64,000 bases of DNA from JAFGHJ01 sp964534175 (GCA_964534175.1 CAZHNS010000008.1:14267-78266), one strand, 5' to 3'. Shown: positions 49,713 to 59,378, numbered from the stretch's first letter. The notes: generated by a model not told the origin, from the letters alone. A program made the numbers and translations.

Positions 49713-51074
49713 TTGCTTTTCGAGAAAGTTGAATCGGAAGGTTTAGCGCATCGTTCTTACATTTTCGGTCATAATAAAGAAGCGTTTGTAATCGATCCCA
49801 GAAGAGATGTTGATATCTATCTTTATCTGGTTTCCCGCAGGGGTTACAAGATTAAATATATTTTTGAAACTCATCGTAACGAAGACTATGTTGTGGGTTC
49901 GAAAGAACTTGCTGATAAAACGGGCGCGGAGATTTTTCATGCGGATACGGGGTTGGACTATAAATACGGTCATGAAGTAAACGATGGCCAGAAGTGGAAA
50001 ATAGGTTCTTACGAAGTCGAAGCGATTTATTCCCCGGGTCACACTAAAGGCAGTATGAGTTATCTTCTTTTCGACGTTAGCCGCTCTCCCTGGATTCTTT
50101 TCTCCGGGGATACTCTTTTCGCTGGTGATGTCGGGAGAGTTGATTTACTTGGTAAGGATAAGATGGCGGAAATGGCAGAAATGCTTTACGATACGATTTT
50201 CCACAAGTTTTTTTCTCTCGGTGATGGAGTTATTGTTTGTCCGGCTCACGGTCCCGGTTCGGTATGCGGAGGAGAAATCGCGGATAGACCCTGGACCACT
50301 ATTGGACTCGAGAAAGAATTGAATCCTAAGCTTAAGTTTACTGAAAAGAAAGAATTCATTAAGAATGTATCAAAAGAATTGGCAAGGCCTTATTATTTTG
50401 GACAGATGGAAAAGTTGAATATGGAAGGTGCTCCGGTGCTCGGTTCTCTGCCGGTACCTGTTCCTCTTTCTCCGCATGAATTTTCGATGAAAAAGGATGA
50501 TGCGGTTGTTCTAGACTCCAGAATGGAAACGGATTTTGCCGGTTCCCATATTCCCGGTTCTATTTCTATATGGGAAGGGGGAATTCCTAATTTCGCAGGC
50601 TGGTTTTTACCTTATGATAAGCAGCTGCTTCTTGTTAATAAAAGTGATGACCCTCTTTCAGTTGTAAAATTGTTGATAAGGATAGGTTATGATAATATTG
50701 TAGGTTATCTCTCCGGCGGAATGCTTAGCTGGAATACCTCTGGTATGGAAAGTGTGTCGATAGAAACGATTAAAGTTCAGGATTTATGCCGTCTTCTGGA
50801 TAAGGGCGAGGAAATACTGATTCTCGATGTCAGGAGTGAGGAAGAAATAAAGGCGAAGGGAAAAATACCCGATGCTTTAAATATACCCGTTACTCAGCTT
50901 TACGAGAAGATGGCTGAGGTACCTAAAGACAAACCCGTTTGCGTTTTTTGCGGAAGCGGTCTTCGCTCTATGATGGCTGCAAGTCTTCTTAGAAAAGAAG
51001 GATGGAATAATCTAAAGGTAGCCTTGGGTGGTCTTGCCGGGTGGAATTCAACCACCTGTCCGGTTGATTTGTAA
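49713..51074 (+). CDS. Metallo-beta-lactamase-fold protein with two rhodanese domains
   Basis: 453-aa cytoplasmic protein starting with TTG behind GAGGAG. The MBL domain (about 1-215) is like persulfide dioxygenases, but the usual H-x-H-x-D-H reads ETHRNEDYV (His54, Asn56, Asp58, Tyr59); His110, Asp133 and His179 are kept. Rhodanese domain 1 (about 255-350) has no Cys in its loop; domain 2 has Cys413 in VFCGSGLRS. The family (CstB/BlmA-like architecture) handles persulfides and sulfide. The altered ligands suggest a changed metal site or a sulfur-carrier role. Third gene of the operon. Confidence 0.85.
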   Translation: MLFEKVESEGLAHRSYIFGHNKEAFVIDPRRDVDIYLYLVSRRGYKIKYIFETHRNEDYVVGSKELADKTGAEIFHADTGLDYKYGHEVNDGQKWKIGSYEVEAIYSPGHTKGSMSYLLFDVSRSPWILFSGDTLFAGDVGRVDLLGKDKMAEMAEMLYDTIFHKFFSLGDGVIVCPAHGPGSVCGGEIADRPWTTIGLEKELNPKLKFTEKKEFIKNVSKELARPYYFGQMEKLNMEGAPVLGSLPVPVPLSPHEFSMKKDDAVVLDSRMETDFAGSHIPGSISIWEGGIPNFAGWFLPYDKQLLLVNKSDDPLSVVKLLIRIGYDNIVGYLSGGMLSWNTSGMESVSIETIKVQDLCRLLDKGEEILILDVRSEEEIKAKGKIPDALNIPVTQLYEKMAEVPKDKPVCVFCGSGLRSMMAASLLRKEGWNNLKVALGGLAGWNSTTCPVDL

Positions 51075-51274
51075 GTTAAATTTTATTCTAAAATACACTC
51101 TAGGGGTTCTGTAAATCATATTTTATTCGAACTTATTTTTAAAATGGATAGTTATTTACCTTGTTGACAAATTAAATAATATATTTAAAATTTAATAAGA
51201 ATATGTAAAGGAATCATGTTGTTGGTCCCTTTAGCAGAAAGGTACATTATTTAAAATAAGAAGGGGAGATATTT

Positions 51275-51691
51275 ATGAGGAATAAATCAATAATATTTTT
51301 AACACTTATTATCTTATTCCTTTCGGCATGTGGAACAAAGTACGAGGTGGATAATTCGACTGCGGAAGATTGGAGAACCAATGTGGCGCTCTGGCATGCA
51401 TATCGTAATAAACTAATATTTACAGCTATTGAAACGACTTCCCCGGAGGGAAAAAAAGAGATGAAGTTGGTTGCTTCTAATAGAAATGTACTGGTTTCAA
51501 TTTTTCAGAGACTTGAACTCGACGGTGTTCCTTCTATGAATGAGAGTAGAAAAAATATTCTAAGGATGATACAGCAATCACCCGGAGGAGAGAAGGTTAA
51601 TATATCGGGGAACCTTTCTAGCGCTATTTCTAATTTCTGGGATAAGGTACTTAAATACGCGGAAAAACACGGAGTTAGTCCGGAAAGGTAA
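51275..51691 (+). CDS. Small lipoprotein of unknown function
   Basis: 138-aa lipoprotein: signal peptide MRNKSIIFLTLIILFLSAC with lipobox LSAC (Cys19). The mature part is mixed helical (WRTNVALWHAYRNKLIFTAIET ... FWDKVLKYAEKHGVSPER) with no motif I recognise. AAGGGGAG precedes the ATG. The 200-bp gap before it contains TTGACA at 51164-51169 without a well-spaced -10. Not obviously linked to the sulfur operon. Confidence 0.7.
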   Translation: MRNKSIIFLTLIILFLSACGTKYEVDNSTAEDWRTNVALWHAYRNKLIFTAIETTSPEGKKEMKLVASNRNVLVSIFQRLELDGVPSMNESRKNILRMIQQSPGGEKVNISGNLSSAISNFWDKVLKYAEKHGVSPER

Positions 51692-51747
51692 GATAAGTTT
51701 TTTTCATTAAGAACTCTTTATCATACTAAAAATATTATTGGAATAGC

Positions 51748-51906
51748 TTAGAAGAGTGTATAAATAAAAGGTGCTATTGCTGAGCCTTCCGTAAATACTA
51801 TCAAAGTTCCCAGTAACAAAAGAAAGAAGGCAATTACGGCAAGAAGCCATTTTTTACGGGCGCGTAGGAACTCCCAGAACTCAATCACTATAGACATTTT
51901 AGACAT
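51748..51906 (-). CDS. DUF5989 small membrane protein
   Basis: 52-aa protein: IEFWEFLRARKKWLLAVIA, a single transmembrane helix, then FTEGSAIAPFIYTLF, the signature of DUF5989. These proteins follow carbamoyltransferase and SxtJ genes in many bacteria. The ATG at 51906 is preferred to longer frames, which overlap the upstream gene. Last gene of the SGNH / carbamoyltransferase operon; its function is unknown, possibly a membrane subunit of the modification complex. Confidence 0.8.
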   Translation of the reverse strand: MSKMSIVIEFWEFLRARKKWLLAVIAFFLLLLGTLIVFTEGSAIAPFIYTLF

Positions 51907-51965
51907 AAAATAACCATCCTCTGCTATTATTATATTTGATATAAATACGCTAAAAAGGCCTCTTG

Positions 51966-54215
51966 TCAATACTGCTTTTCAAAACGCTCTTTTGAAGCGG
52001 TTTGTTCCTGGCGGCTCTTCCAATATGTAGTTTCGTTCGTCATCAGGTTTGTCTGTAGATACCGTTTTCCCAGCAGGCGTGAAATCATACCAATTGGTGT
52101 TATTACAAGGAAGAAAAGTGCCGAGAGTATTACCCGTGTCATTATCCATCCTAAGGTGAATCCAATGTAGCTGAACAGAATAAATAGCGGTTTCAAAATT
52201 AGAGGGAAAACTAAACCTGACGCAAGTACGATTCCAGCTGTCAGGTAAATCATTGGGAACATAGATTTTCCCGTTATCCATTGGATAGTCCCGAGTATAC
52301 TAAGAATAATTGAAAGTCCAATCCCGAATTTCCGCCATTCTCTCTTGTCATTGAATCTTGATTTGTCCATGGTGGGCGATTTCTTAGGTGTGAATCTACC
52401 CTTTTCGAACCCTTCTTTCCAGTCGACACCCGGAACGTTTTCCGGCTGTTCTGCTTTAACAAGAAGGTGGTTTCCCAGTACCAGATTATCCATCTCTGTT
52501 CTCATAAAACACTTATAGGCATCCTCGGGAGTGCAGACAATGGGTTCTCCCCGGACGTTGAAAGACGTATTAACCAAAACGGGATATCCGGTCTTTGAGG
52601 CAAATTCAGTCAACAGGGCATGGTATCTTTTATTGGTTTTTCGGTCAACTGTTTGTAGCCTTGCGGAGTAGTCAACATGCGTTACTGCCGGAATTTCTGA
52701 CCGTACTACATTCAGTTTGTCGATTCCGAACAATTTCTGCTCTTCCTGGCTCATAGTGCGTCGTTTGTCTTCGGCTACATCGGCGACAAAAAGCATGTAT
52801 GGACTGGATCGATCAAACTGAAAATATTTTCTCACAGATTCTAGTAGTATGGATGGTGCGAACGGTCGGAAAGATTCACGAAATTTAATCTTTAAATTCA
52901 TCTTCTTCTGCATTTCCGGGGAACGAGGGTCTCCCAGGATGCTCCGTGACCCCAGCGCGCGTGGACCGAATTCCATCCGGCCCTGGAACCACCCAACCAC
53001 TTTTCCTTTTGCCAGCAATTCCGCAGTCTGTTTTATTAATTCTGTATCTGATAACTGGTGGAAAGGTATATGGTGGCTCTCCAGAAATTCCCGTATCTCA
53101 GAATCGCCGAATTGGGGACCCAGGTAGGAACCCTTTTGGGAGTCATTCCCGTGTTCGACTTTGCGTGCATTTGATAAGTATTCGTACCATACCGCCAGAG
53201 CGCCGCCCAAAGCGCCGCCGGCGTCGCTGGCTGCCGGTTGAACCCAGATGTCTTTATAGTCGGTCTCGCGCAGTAGTTTTCCGTTAGCCACACAATTTAG
53301 CGCCACTCCACCTGCCAGAACTAAATAGTCGGCTCCTGTAACTTTTCTGGCATGCAAGCTCAAACGTTTCAAAGCGAGTTCGGTTACTTCCTGTACAGAA
53401 CGCGCCAGGTCCATTTCTTTCTGAGTTATCTTGCTTTCAGGCTTACGCGGAGGTCCATCGAACAAAAGATGAAAATTCTTACTTGTCATCGTGAGTCCAA
53501 CGGGAAAGTTAAAATAATCCAGATTAAGCTTAAATGAACCGTCTTCCTTTATATCGATAAGATTATCAAGAATAGTTTTAACATACTTTGGCTCCCCGTA
53601 GGGTGCCAACCCCATTACTTTGTATTCTCCAGAGTTTACTTTGAAGCCTGTGTAGTATGTAAAAGCGGAGTAGAGCATGCCGAGGGAATGAGGAAATTGG
53701 ATTTCCTTTAAGAGTTTGATTGAATTTCCACTTCCGAAGCCAATGCTGGTTGTGGTCCATTCTCCTACTCCGTCCGTGGTAACAATGGCGGCTTCGGGGA
53801 AGGGGGATGGGAAGAATGCCGAAGCTGCATGGGATCGGTGATGTTCCGGGAAGAGAATTTTACCTTTGAAATCTGGTAGCGCTTCCCGAATCAGGCTTTT
53901 TATCCAGATTTTCTTCTTGATCCAAACAGGCATGGCTTTTATAAAGGACTGAATTCCTCTTGGAGCGTATTGCAGATAAGATTCAAGAATACGTTCGAAT
54001 TTCAGGAACGGTTTGTCGTAAAACGCGACATAATCTAAATCGGATGGTGAAATTTTCTCCTCTTTCAGGCAATAATTTATGGAGCCATCCGGGAATTGAT
54101 AATCGTGTTTGATGCGTGTGAAACGTTCTTCCTGGGCTGCAGCTATAAGAGCTCCATCTCGGATTAAGGTAGCGGCACTATCGTGATAAAATGCTGAGAT
54201 ACCCAGTATATACAT
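51966..54215 (-). CDS. NodU-type carbamoyltransferase fused to SxtJ membrane domain
   Basis: 749-aa protein. The N-terminal Kae1/HypF-like ASKHA domain (about 1-370) begins YILGISAFYHDSAATLIRDG and includes PEHHRSHAASAFFPSPF and the GGVALNCVANGKL loop; the NodU C-terminal domain follows (GRMEFGPRALGSRSILGDPR, PVLVNTSFNVRGEPIVCTP). It transfers carbamoyl from carbamoyl-phosphate to hydroxyls of sugars or metabolites. The last ~130 residues have four hydrophobic helices typical of SxtJ, normally a separate protein. ATG at 54215; a TTG at 54227 overlapping the previous stop is the alternative. Likely substrate: a surface glycan or lipid-linked product. Confidence 0.88.
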   Translation of the reverse strand: MYILGISAFYHDSAATLIRDGALIAAAQEERFTRIKHDYQFPDGSINYCLKEEKISPSDLDYVAFYDKPFLKFERILESYLQYAPRGIQSFIKAMPVWIKKKIWIKSLIREALPDFKGKILFPEHHRSHAASAFFPSPFPEAAIVTTDGVGEWTTTSIGFGSGNSIKLLKEIQFPHSLGMLYSAFTYYTGFKVNSGEYKVMGLAPYGEPKYVKTILDNLIDIKEDGSFKLNLDYFNFPVGLTMTSKNFHLLFDGPPRKPESKITQKEMDLARSVQEVTELALKRLSLHARKVTGADYLVLAGGVALNCVANGKLLRETDYKDIWVQPAASDAGGALGGALAVWYEYLSNARKVEHGNDSQKGSYLGPQFGDSEIREFLESHHIPFHQLSDTELIKQTAELLAKGKVVGWFQGRMEFGPRALGSRSILGDPRSPEMQKKMNLKIKFRESFRPFAPSILLESVRKYFQFDRSSPYMLFVADVAEDKRRTMSQEEQKLFGIDKLNVVRSEIPAVTHVDYSARLQTVDRKTNKRYHALLTEFASKTGYPVLVNTSFNVRGEPIVCTPEDAYKCFMRTEMDNLVLGNHLLVKAEQPENVPGVDWKEGFEKGRFTPKKSPTMDKSRFNDKREWRKFGIGLSIILSILGTIQWITGKSMFPMIYLTAGIVLASGLVFPLILKPLFILFSYIGFTLGWIMTRVILSALFFLVITPIGMISRLLGKRYLQTNLMTNETTYWKSRQEQTASKERFEKQY

Positions 54216-54223
54216 AGATTCAC

Positions 54224-56467
54224 TCAATTTAAATTCAATTTGTCCAGCAAACCCGAGGGATCCGGGTGGTCTGGATTGATTTGTTTTAGTTTTTTTAAGT
54301 AGCGAATTGTTTCCTCTTTTTTGTCAAGATAATAGTTTGCTGCTGCCAGATTATAGTATAAATCCGAATCCTTCAACCCCATAGATTCGGCTTTTTCTAA
54401 ATATGGAAGAGATTGTTGAAATTGCTTCTGTACAATCAATATCTGACCAATCCACTTATTTGCAAATGCTGTCTCCTTTATATTCAGGGATTGGTTTAAT
54501 AATAGGAACGCAATGCGGAAATCTTTTTCTTTTAAAAAAACAGTTGAAGCGGCATTGTATTGTTGGGTTAGCTGTTGCGTTTCTGTTGAAACATGATACG
54601 GAAACGGTTGGAATGAAAAGGATTTATGGGAATGTAAATGTTCCATAACTTTTTTAAATCTGTCTAATTGTCCGGAGGCTATATAGGCGTGCGCAAGAGT
54701 ATTCAGGAAATCTTGATCCTTTGTCAGGGCAGGATCAGCTTTTGCGCAATAGGATAGTGCTTTGTTAACATCGCCTTTCGCAAGATACAGTCGCGCAAGG
54801 TTCTTGATGGCAAAATCGTTTTTTGTAATCCGCAGAGATTCTTCCAAAATTGAAATGGCTTCTTCTTCCCGGTTTAACTTGAACAACATCTGTACAGCGC
54901 CCTCATAGAACATTACCTCGTGGGGTATTATGTATATAAGCGCTCGGTATTCCTGGTAAGCTTTCTGGTATTCTTTACGGTCTTTGTAGTAATTTGCAAG
55001 TGTTAAGTGTCCAATTTCCACACCTATTTTTTTATCTATAAGTACTTTAAGCGCTATCGAGTCTATCTTGTCTTCAGGTATGTAGGTGGAGAGACTCGTG
55101 TTCTGTAATTCCTTAGGCTGGAACGGCCATCCACCCTTGAGCCAGCGGATACTAAGATTGCCGTAAACCGTATCCAGGGCGGTTATTCCCCAACTTTTTT
55201 TGTACTCATCAGCACTTTTTATGGGGATACTGTCCCACTTCGAGCTGATGTAACCTTTTTCGCGTATCGTTTGATAGAAGCCCTCTGCCATAAGAAAATT
55301 GCCGTCAACATTAGGATGAAGGTGTTCAAGTATTAACTTATTCCCAATTATACCATTAGGGGAATGGCTCTCAAAGATCCGTTTCATGGGTACTACAGGG
55401 GATTTGTGTTTAGAGGCGGTTTCATGGATAATGTTATTAAAATCCTCCGTTGCCCGGAATCGGAGAGCATCAAGGTCTTTTGCGCGGAAATACAGTTGAC
55501 GAGCTTTGTTATAATTTCCCTTTGCCTCCAGCTCTTGTGCTTTCTGATACAATTGTTTTGCCGGGGGAAAGGTATCTAACTTTACCGAGCGAAAGGGAGG
55601 TTGGTCTCCCACATTACTTACAAGCTCACTCAGTACTACCGGTACGTTTGCTTTTTCCAATTGCCGCAGGATTTCCTCCATGTTAGCTCGGAATTGTTCT
55701 TTCCCCTTTTTGTAGAGATCGCTCTCCAGAGGAATAACCTGTTCAGATACAATCCGTTCCATTAAGGTTGCAGTAAGATCTTCAGGATTAGCCGCAGCGT
55801 TTTGTTTAAATCTGGAAGTAGATTTACTGAGGAGATTCCGAAGCAGCCTGAATAGGCGCAGGTGTTTTATTTTTAGATAAGTTTTGATAACCCACCTGCT
55901 CTGGCCGATCGACTCAAACGAGGCTACTCCAAGTGCTCCATAGAATTCATTATGGCCGGCATAGATGAGTATGAGATCAGGCTCATATTCGAGGATTTCA
56001 CGGGTGAAGTCAAGCAAAGTGTAACTGTTTACAGCTGCCATGGCTGTGTTTATAACCTCGATGCGTTTCCCCGGGAATGTATCCTGAAGTTTCCGCCATA
56101 GGATCCGGGAAAACATCAGGTTATTTCCATATGGAAATCCGGCAGTGGTAGATCCTCCGAGTACGAAAATTCTATACCCATTTTCCGGTTTTTTCTTCAG
56201 GAATAAATCTTTAGGAGGGTCAGGGATAGTTAATTGTTTATAGAAATAGCGTTTGCCGATATCCGGATTGCAGCGATAATAATCCGAGACCTCCTCTGGC
56301 GCAGATATGAACAGGCGTAAATCTCCGCCGTAGTTGAAAAGCCGAAGAACGCCTTCCGCAAGCAGTAAAATAATTACTGCAATCAGAAACAGAAAAAAGC
56401 TAAATAATATACGTTTTCCTGGGCCAATTTCTCTTCCGGAGCGCAAATTTTTAATGTCTTTCTGCAT
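54224..56467 (-). CDS. Membrane-anchored SGNH/GDSL hydrolase with TPR domain
   Basis: 747-aa protein with an N-terminal transmembrane anchor (about 20-42), an SGNH hydrolase domain (about 95-390) with the nucleophile Ser in VLGGSTTAGFP, block III Asn in YAGHNEFYGALG, and a His near LEHLHPNVDG, then TPR repeats (about 480-747) interrupted by long helices. SGNH domains add or remove acyl groups on glycans. It leads an operon with the carbamoyltransferase-SxtJ fusion (stop and TTG overlap) and DUF5989, a recurring set. The ATG at 56467 has no SD and lies about 60 bases after the promoter's -10. Confidence 0.85.
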   Translation of the reverse strand: MQKDIKNLRSGREIGPGKRILFSFFLFLIAVIILLLAEGVLRLFNYGGDLRLFISAPEEVSDYYRCNPDIGKRYFYKQLTIPDPPKDLFLKKKPENGYRIFVLGGSTTAGFPYGNNLMFSRILWRKLQDTFPGKRIEVINTAMAAVNSYTLLDFTREILEYEPDLILIYAGHNEFYGALGVASFESIGQSRWVIKTYLKIKHLRLFRLLRNLLSKSTSRFKQNAAANPEDLTATLMERIVSEQVIPLESDLYKKGKEQFRANMEEILRQLEKANVPVVLSELVSNVGDQPPFRSVKLDTFPPAKQLYQKAQELEAKGNYNKARQLYFRAKDLDALRFRATEDFNNIIHETASKHKSPVVPMKRIFESHSPNGIIGNKLILEHLHPNVDGNFLMAEGFYQTIREKGYISSKWDSIPIKSADEYKKSWGITALDTVYGNLSIRWLKGGWPFQPKELQNTSLSTYIPEDKIDSIALKVLIDKKIGVEIGHLTLANYYKDRKEYQKAYQEYRALIYIIPHEVMFYEGAVQMLFKLNREEEAISILEESLRITKNDFAIKNLARLYLAKGDVNKALSYCAKADPALTKDQDFLNTLAHAYIASGQLDRFKKVMEHLHSHKSFSFQPFPYHVSTETQQLTQQYNAASTVFLKEKDFRIAFLLLNQSLNIKETAFANKWIGQILIVQKQFQQSLPYLEKAESMGLKDSDLYYNLAAANYYLDKKEETIRYLKKLKQINPDHPDPSGLLDKLNLN

Positions 56468-56531
56468 CAGTTAATTTTTTTCTATTCATTCTTAGGTCCA
56501 TTATAAATAAATGTATGACCTCCTGAAACCA

Positions 56532-56559
56532 ATTATAGACAATAAAATATTGGAGTCAA
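56532..56559 (-). promoter_or_regulatory. Promoter of SGNH-carbamoyltransferase operon
   Basis: On the minus strand TTGACT (56554-56559), 16-base spacer, TATAAT (56532-56537). The leader contains an AGGAGG (about 56519-56524) not followed by an ATG at useful distance and a second TATAAT near 56506. Confidence 0.7.
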
Positions 56560-56631
56560 GGGGGTCGGGAAAATGACAACTTGAACTTTCTCCTATTTTC
56601 GGGGATTATACTATTTTTTAGCGAAAGGGAG

Positions 56632-58080
56632 CTATTCTAATAGATGCAGATAATCGACAGGGATGAGTTCTTCTCCATCGATTTTCAAAACCATCATGTG
56701 CAGGTGGGTTGGGCATCGCTTTACCCAGGCGTTCTTGCCGCTTCTTCCCATCGTACCGATAGGTTTGTCTTTCTTAGAAAAGTCTCCTCCTTTGACGAAA
56801 ATGGAATCCAGATGAGCAAAATAAAATATTTGATTCTCGATCGGATCAAGCGCCCAAACGTAATTACCTCCTCTTATCCCGGAATCCTTAATCCAATCTG
56901 TAAAAATCGATAGTATCATTAAATCGACAGGAGCGACTATATCGACTGGTTTCCCTATATTATCATCCAGACAATCCTGATCTTTATCATGAATAAAAAT
57001 ATCATAAGCTGGATGCCCTCCGTGTTTATTGCCGTCGTAAAAGTTGTAACCCCTTATTGGAGAACCTCCGTAGTAAATGTCCGGTTTGAATCCCCCTTTT
57101 CCGACCGCGTCCATGCCGTATCCAGCGACAGGAAAATCCCATGAAGTTGTTAGTGTATCAAACTTGTATTTTTCTGAATACTTTTTTAATTTTTCATAGA
57201 GATAAGGAAATACTTTTTTGGCTGAATCTTTTGAAATTTTCTGGTCTCTTACCTCCTTCTCAAATACGTCCCATTTCTCGACGACATTCGAACTTTCTTC
57301 AATGGAAAAAGTAGGTTCGAATCTTCTTAAGGTAGGTTCTCCGAGAGGAATATAGTATGACAAATAACTAAAATATCCTTCGAGAGTAAACCAGCCTTCA
57401 ATACCTCTCGAGCTTGCTGCTTTCTCTATGTGAAATTCCTGTGCGGGCATGTAACTGTAACCGATCAAATACAGTTTTCCCCCTTCTTCGGATTTACAAA
57501 CATCCAGTATTACGGAAGCGTGACCTATTCCTCCGCCCTCGTTTTGAACTATCATATCGCCAGGTATAAGTTCATCCATAAGTACTTTTTCACAGCCTCT
57601 TTTCAATGAGTAAGAGTTCGAATATGAAAAAGTCCACTTTAAAAACCCGGAATAAGTTTTACCGCTATCTTTGAATCTTTTCTTATTCCCGCTGTAATCG
57701 AATAGATAGAGAGAATCCAATCTATTCATATCTTTGTGATATTCCGCCCAGAACCGCATACAGTAATCCGCGCACTGTTCTAAATCGGAATTAAATAGAA
57801 GGGGTATATCAACCACCGCGAAAATACTATAAAAACAATCTCGACTAAGCGTATCACCTCTATAATCGAGAATCAGCGGGTTTTCTTTTAGAGGTAAATT
57901 CTGGATCCAGTTACTGTAAGACCATTCGGTAAATTTCTCTCTCGCATAACCATCAGGTGTATTAATGGCGTTTCTTATAGTCTTTTTCTGAGCTATAGAT
58001 TCGAGATTTAAGAACAAGAAGAGAAGAGGAAGTATTTTGCAATTAATGTGATTAAGTATTAATAAAAATTTGTGTTTTAT
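56632..58080 (-). CDS. Exported DUF4846 plus M23 peptidase protein, apparent AUA start
   Basis: 482-aa protein. The N-terminal half is DUF4846-like (LEQCADYCMRFWAEYHKDMN, GDMIVQNEGGGIGHASVILDV, GYSYMPAQEFHIEKA). The C-terminal half is a LytM/M23-type zinc endopeptidase (GHPAYDIF giving His and Asp, THLHMMV giving H-x-H), which would cut peptidoglycan cross-bridges. In-frame TTG at 58017 cuts into an obvious signal sequence (KILPLLFLFLNLESIAQ); extending upstream reaches ATA at 58080-58078 exactly six bases after GGAGG (58087-58091), with MKHKFLLILNH following. No ATG/GTG/TTG fits. An AUA start or a sequence error is implied. Confidence 0.7.
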   Translation of the reverse strand: MKHKFLLILNHINCKILPLLFLFLNLESIAQKKTIRNAINTPDGYAREKFTEWSYSNWIQNLPLKENPLILDYRGDTLSRDCFYSIFAVVDIPLLFNSDLEQCADYCMRFWAEYHKDMNRLDSLYLFDYSGNKKRFKDSGKTYSGFLKWTFSYSNSYSLKRGCEKVLMDELIPGDMIVQNEGGGIGHASVILDVCKSEEGGKLYLIGYSYMPAQEFHIEKAASSRGIEGWFTLEGYFSYLSYYIPLGEPTLRRFEPTFSIEESSNVVEKWDVFEKEVRDQKISKDSAKKVFPYLYEKLKKYSEKYKFDTLTTSWDFPVAGYGMDAVGKGGFKPDIYYGGSPIRGYNFYDGNKHGGHPAYDIFIHDKDQDCLDDNIGKPVDIVAPVDLMILSIFTDWIKDSGIRGGNYVWALDPIENQIFYFAHLDSIFVKGGDFSKKDKPIGTMGRSGKNAWVKRCPTHLHMMVLKIDGEELIPVDYLHLLE

Positions 58081-58229
58081 AAGACGCCTCCATAAATACG
58101 AATTTATTTATGTTTTAATCATACCAGGTGAAAATGGATTGTCAAGAGAATATACTCTCGGAGAAAGACAAAAAAGAAAGTTATTCACCTAAAACCTGGC
58201 GATATTTTAAAGTTATATTATCTTAAATT

Positions 58230-59378
58230 ATGAAAATAGTAATCGATGAGAATGTATTATTGGGAAAAGAGACTTTCTCTTTAATTGGAGAAGTTACTTC
58301 TTTTTCGGGGCGGGCGATAACCCCGGAAGTTGTTAAAGATGCAGATATACTTGTGGTCCGTTCCGTTACAAAGGTAAACGAAGGATTGCTGAAAAACAGT
58401 AATATTAAATTTGTTGGTTCTGCGACAGCGGGTATAGACCATGTGGATACCGCATATTTAAAAAACAGAGGTATAGGTTTTGCGAGTGCACCGGGCAGTA
58501 ATTCAAATTCTGTAGCGGAGTATGTTATCTCATCGTTATTGCTTCTGGGGATAAAAGGGAAAATTTCTCTTAATAAATTAAGTCTTGGAGTTGTCGGCGT
58601 CGGAAACGTCGGAAGCAAAGTTGTAAAAAAAGCAGAAGGACTGAGAATTAAAGTTTTACAGAATGATCCTCCCCTTTTTAGAAGAACAAAAGATAAAGTT
58701 TTCTGTGAACTGGATGAACTGATGGATTGTGACGTTATAACTTTACATGTTCCATTGTATCTTTCCGGCGTGGATAAAACCTTGAATTTGTTCGATGAAG
58801 AAAGAATACATAAAATGAAAAGAGGCAGTGTTCTTATCAATACTTCCAGAGGAAAAGTTGTAGAGCAATTTGCTTTGAAATCAGCTTTGAAGAAAGGTCA
58901 TTTGTCCGGAGCGATATTAGACGTTTGGGCGGAAGAACCTGATATCGATAAAGAATTACTGGAAATGGTCGATATCGGAACCTCTCATATAGCAGGTTAC
59001 TCTTATGACGGAAAAGTTAATGGTACGAGAATGGTCTTTGATGCTATTTGTGAATTTTTTTCATTAGATAAGGATTGGAAAGTAGAACTACCCACACCCA
59101 AGGTTCCTTATATAAATAAAACGCTTAACGGAACTGAAGACTTCACGGAAATTTTAGCTGATGTTGTTTTCAGAGTATATGATATTAAAAAAGACGACGG
59201 TAACATGAGAAAAATATTAAGTCTCGAAGGGAAAGAAAAGAGAGATTACTTTGACGGATTAAGGGCAAATTATCACGTTAGAAGGGAGTTTTTTAACACC
59301 CAGCTCAAATTAAATATAGAAAACGAAAATCTGAAGAACAGTTTCAAGGCTTTGGGCTTTGATGTTGTCGAAGGTTAA
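58230..59378 (+). CDS. pdxB: Erythronate-4-phosphate dehydrogenase
   Basis: 382-aa NAD-dependent enzyme of the 2-hydroxyacid dehydrogenase family, second step of the DXP-dependent pyridoxal phosphate route. Signatures: MKIVIDENV at the start, RSVTKVNEGLL, FVGSATAGIDHVD, APGSNSNSVAEYV, the NAD loop GVVGVGNVGSKV, and catalytic Arg207, Glu236 and His253, one residue off E. coli Arg208/Glu237/His254. The PdxB-specific C-terminal dimerisation domain is present (LRANYHVRREFF). No SD; TATATT/TATTAT lies 8-12 bases before the ATG, so the leader is nearly absent. Confidence 0.93.
   Translation: MKIVIDENVLLGKETFSLIGEVTSFSGRAITPEVVKDADILVVRSVTKVNEGLLKNSNIKFVGSATAGIDHVDTAYLKNRGIGFASAPGSNSNSVAEYVISSLLLLGIKGKISLNKLSLGVVGVGNVGSKVVKKAEGLRIKVLQNDPPLFRRTKDKVFCELDELMDCDVITLHVPLYLSGVDKTLNLFDEERIHKMKRGSVLINTSRGKVVEQFALKSALKKGHLSGAILDVWAEEPDIDKELLEMVDIGTSHIAGYSYDGKVNGTRMVFDAICEFFSLDKDWKVELPTPKVPYINKTLNGTEDFTEILADVVFRVYDIKKDDGNMRKILSLEGKEKRDYFDGLRANYHVRREFFNTQLKLNIENENLKNSFKALGFDVVEG

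Noticed and set aside
51979..52281. Second minus-strand frame within the carbamoyltransferase-SxtJ gene
   Set aside because: Shadow of the SxtJ-coding region; the fused frame has continuous SxtJ-like helices.
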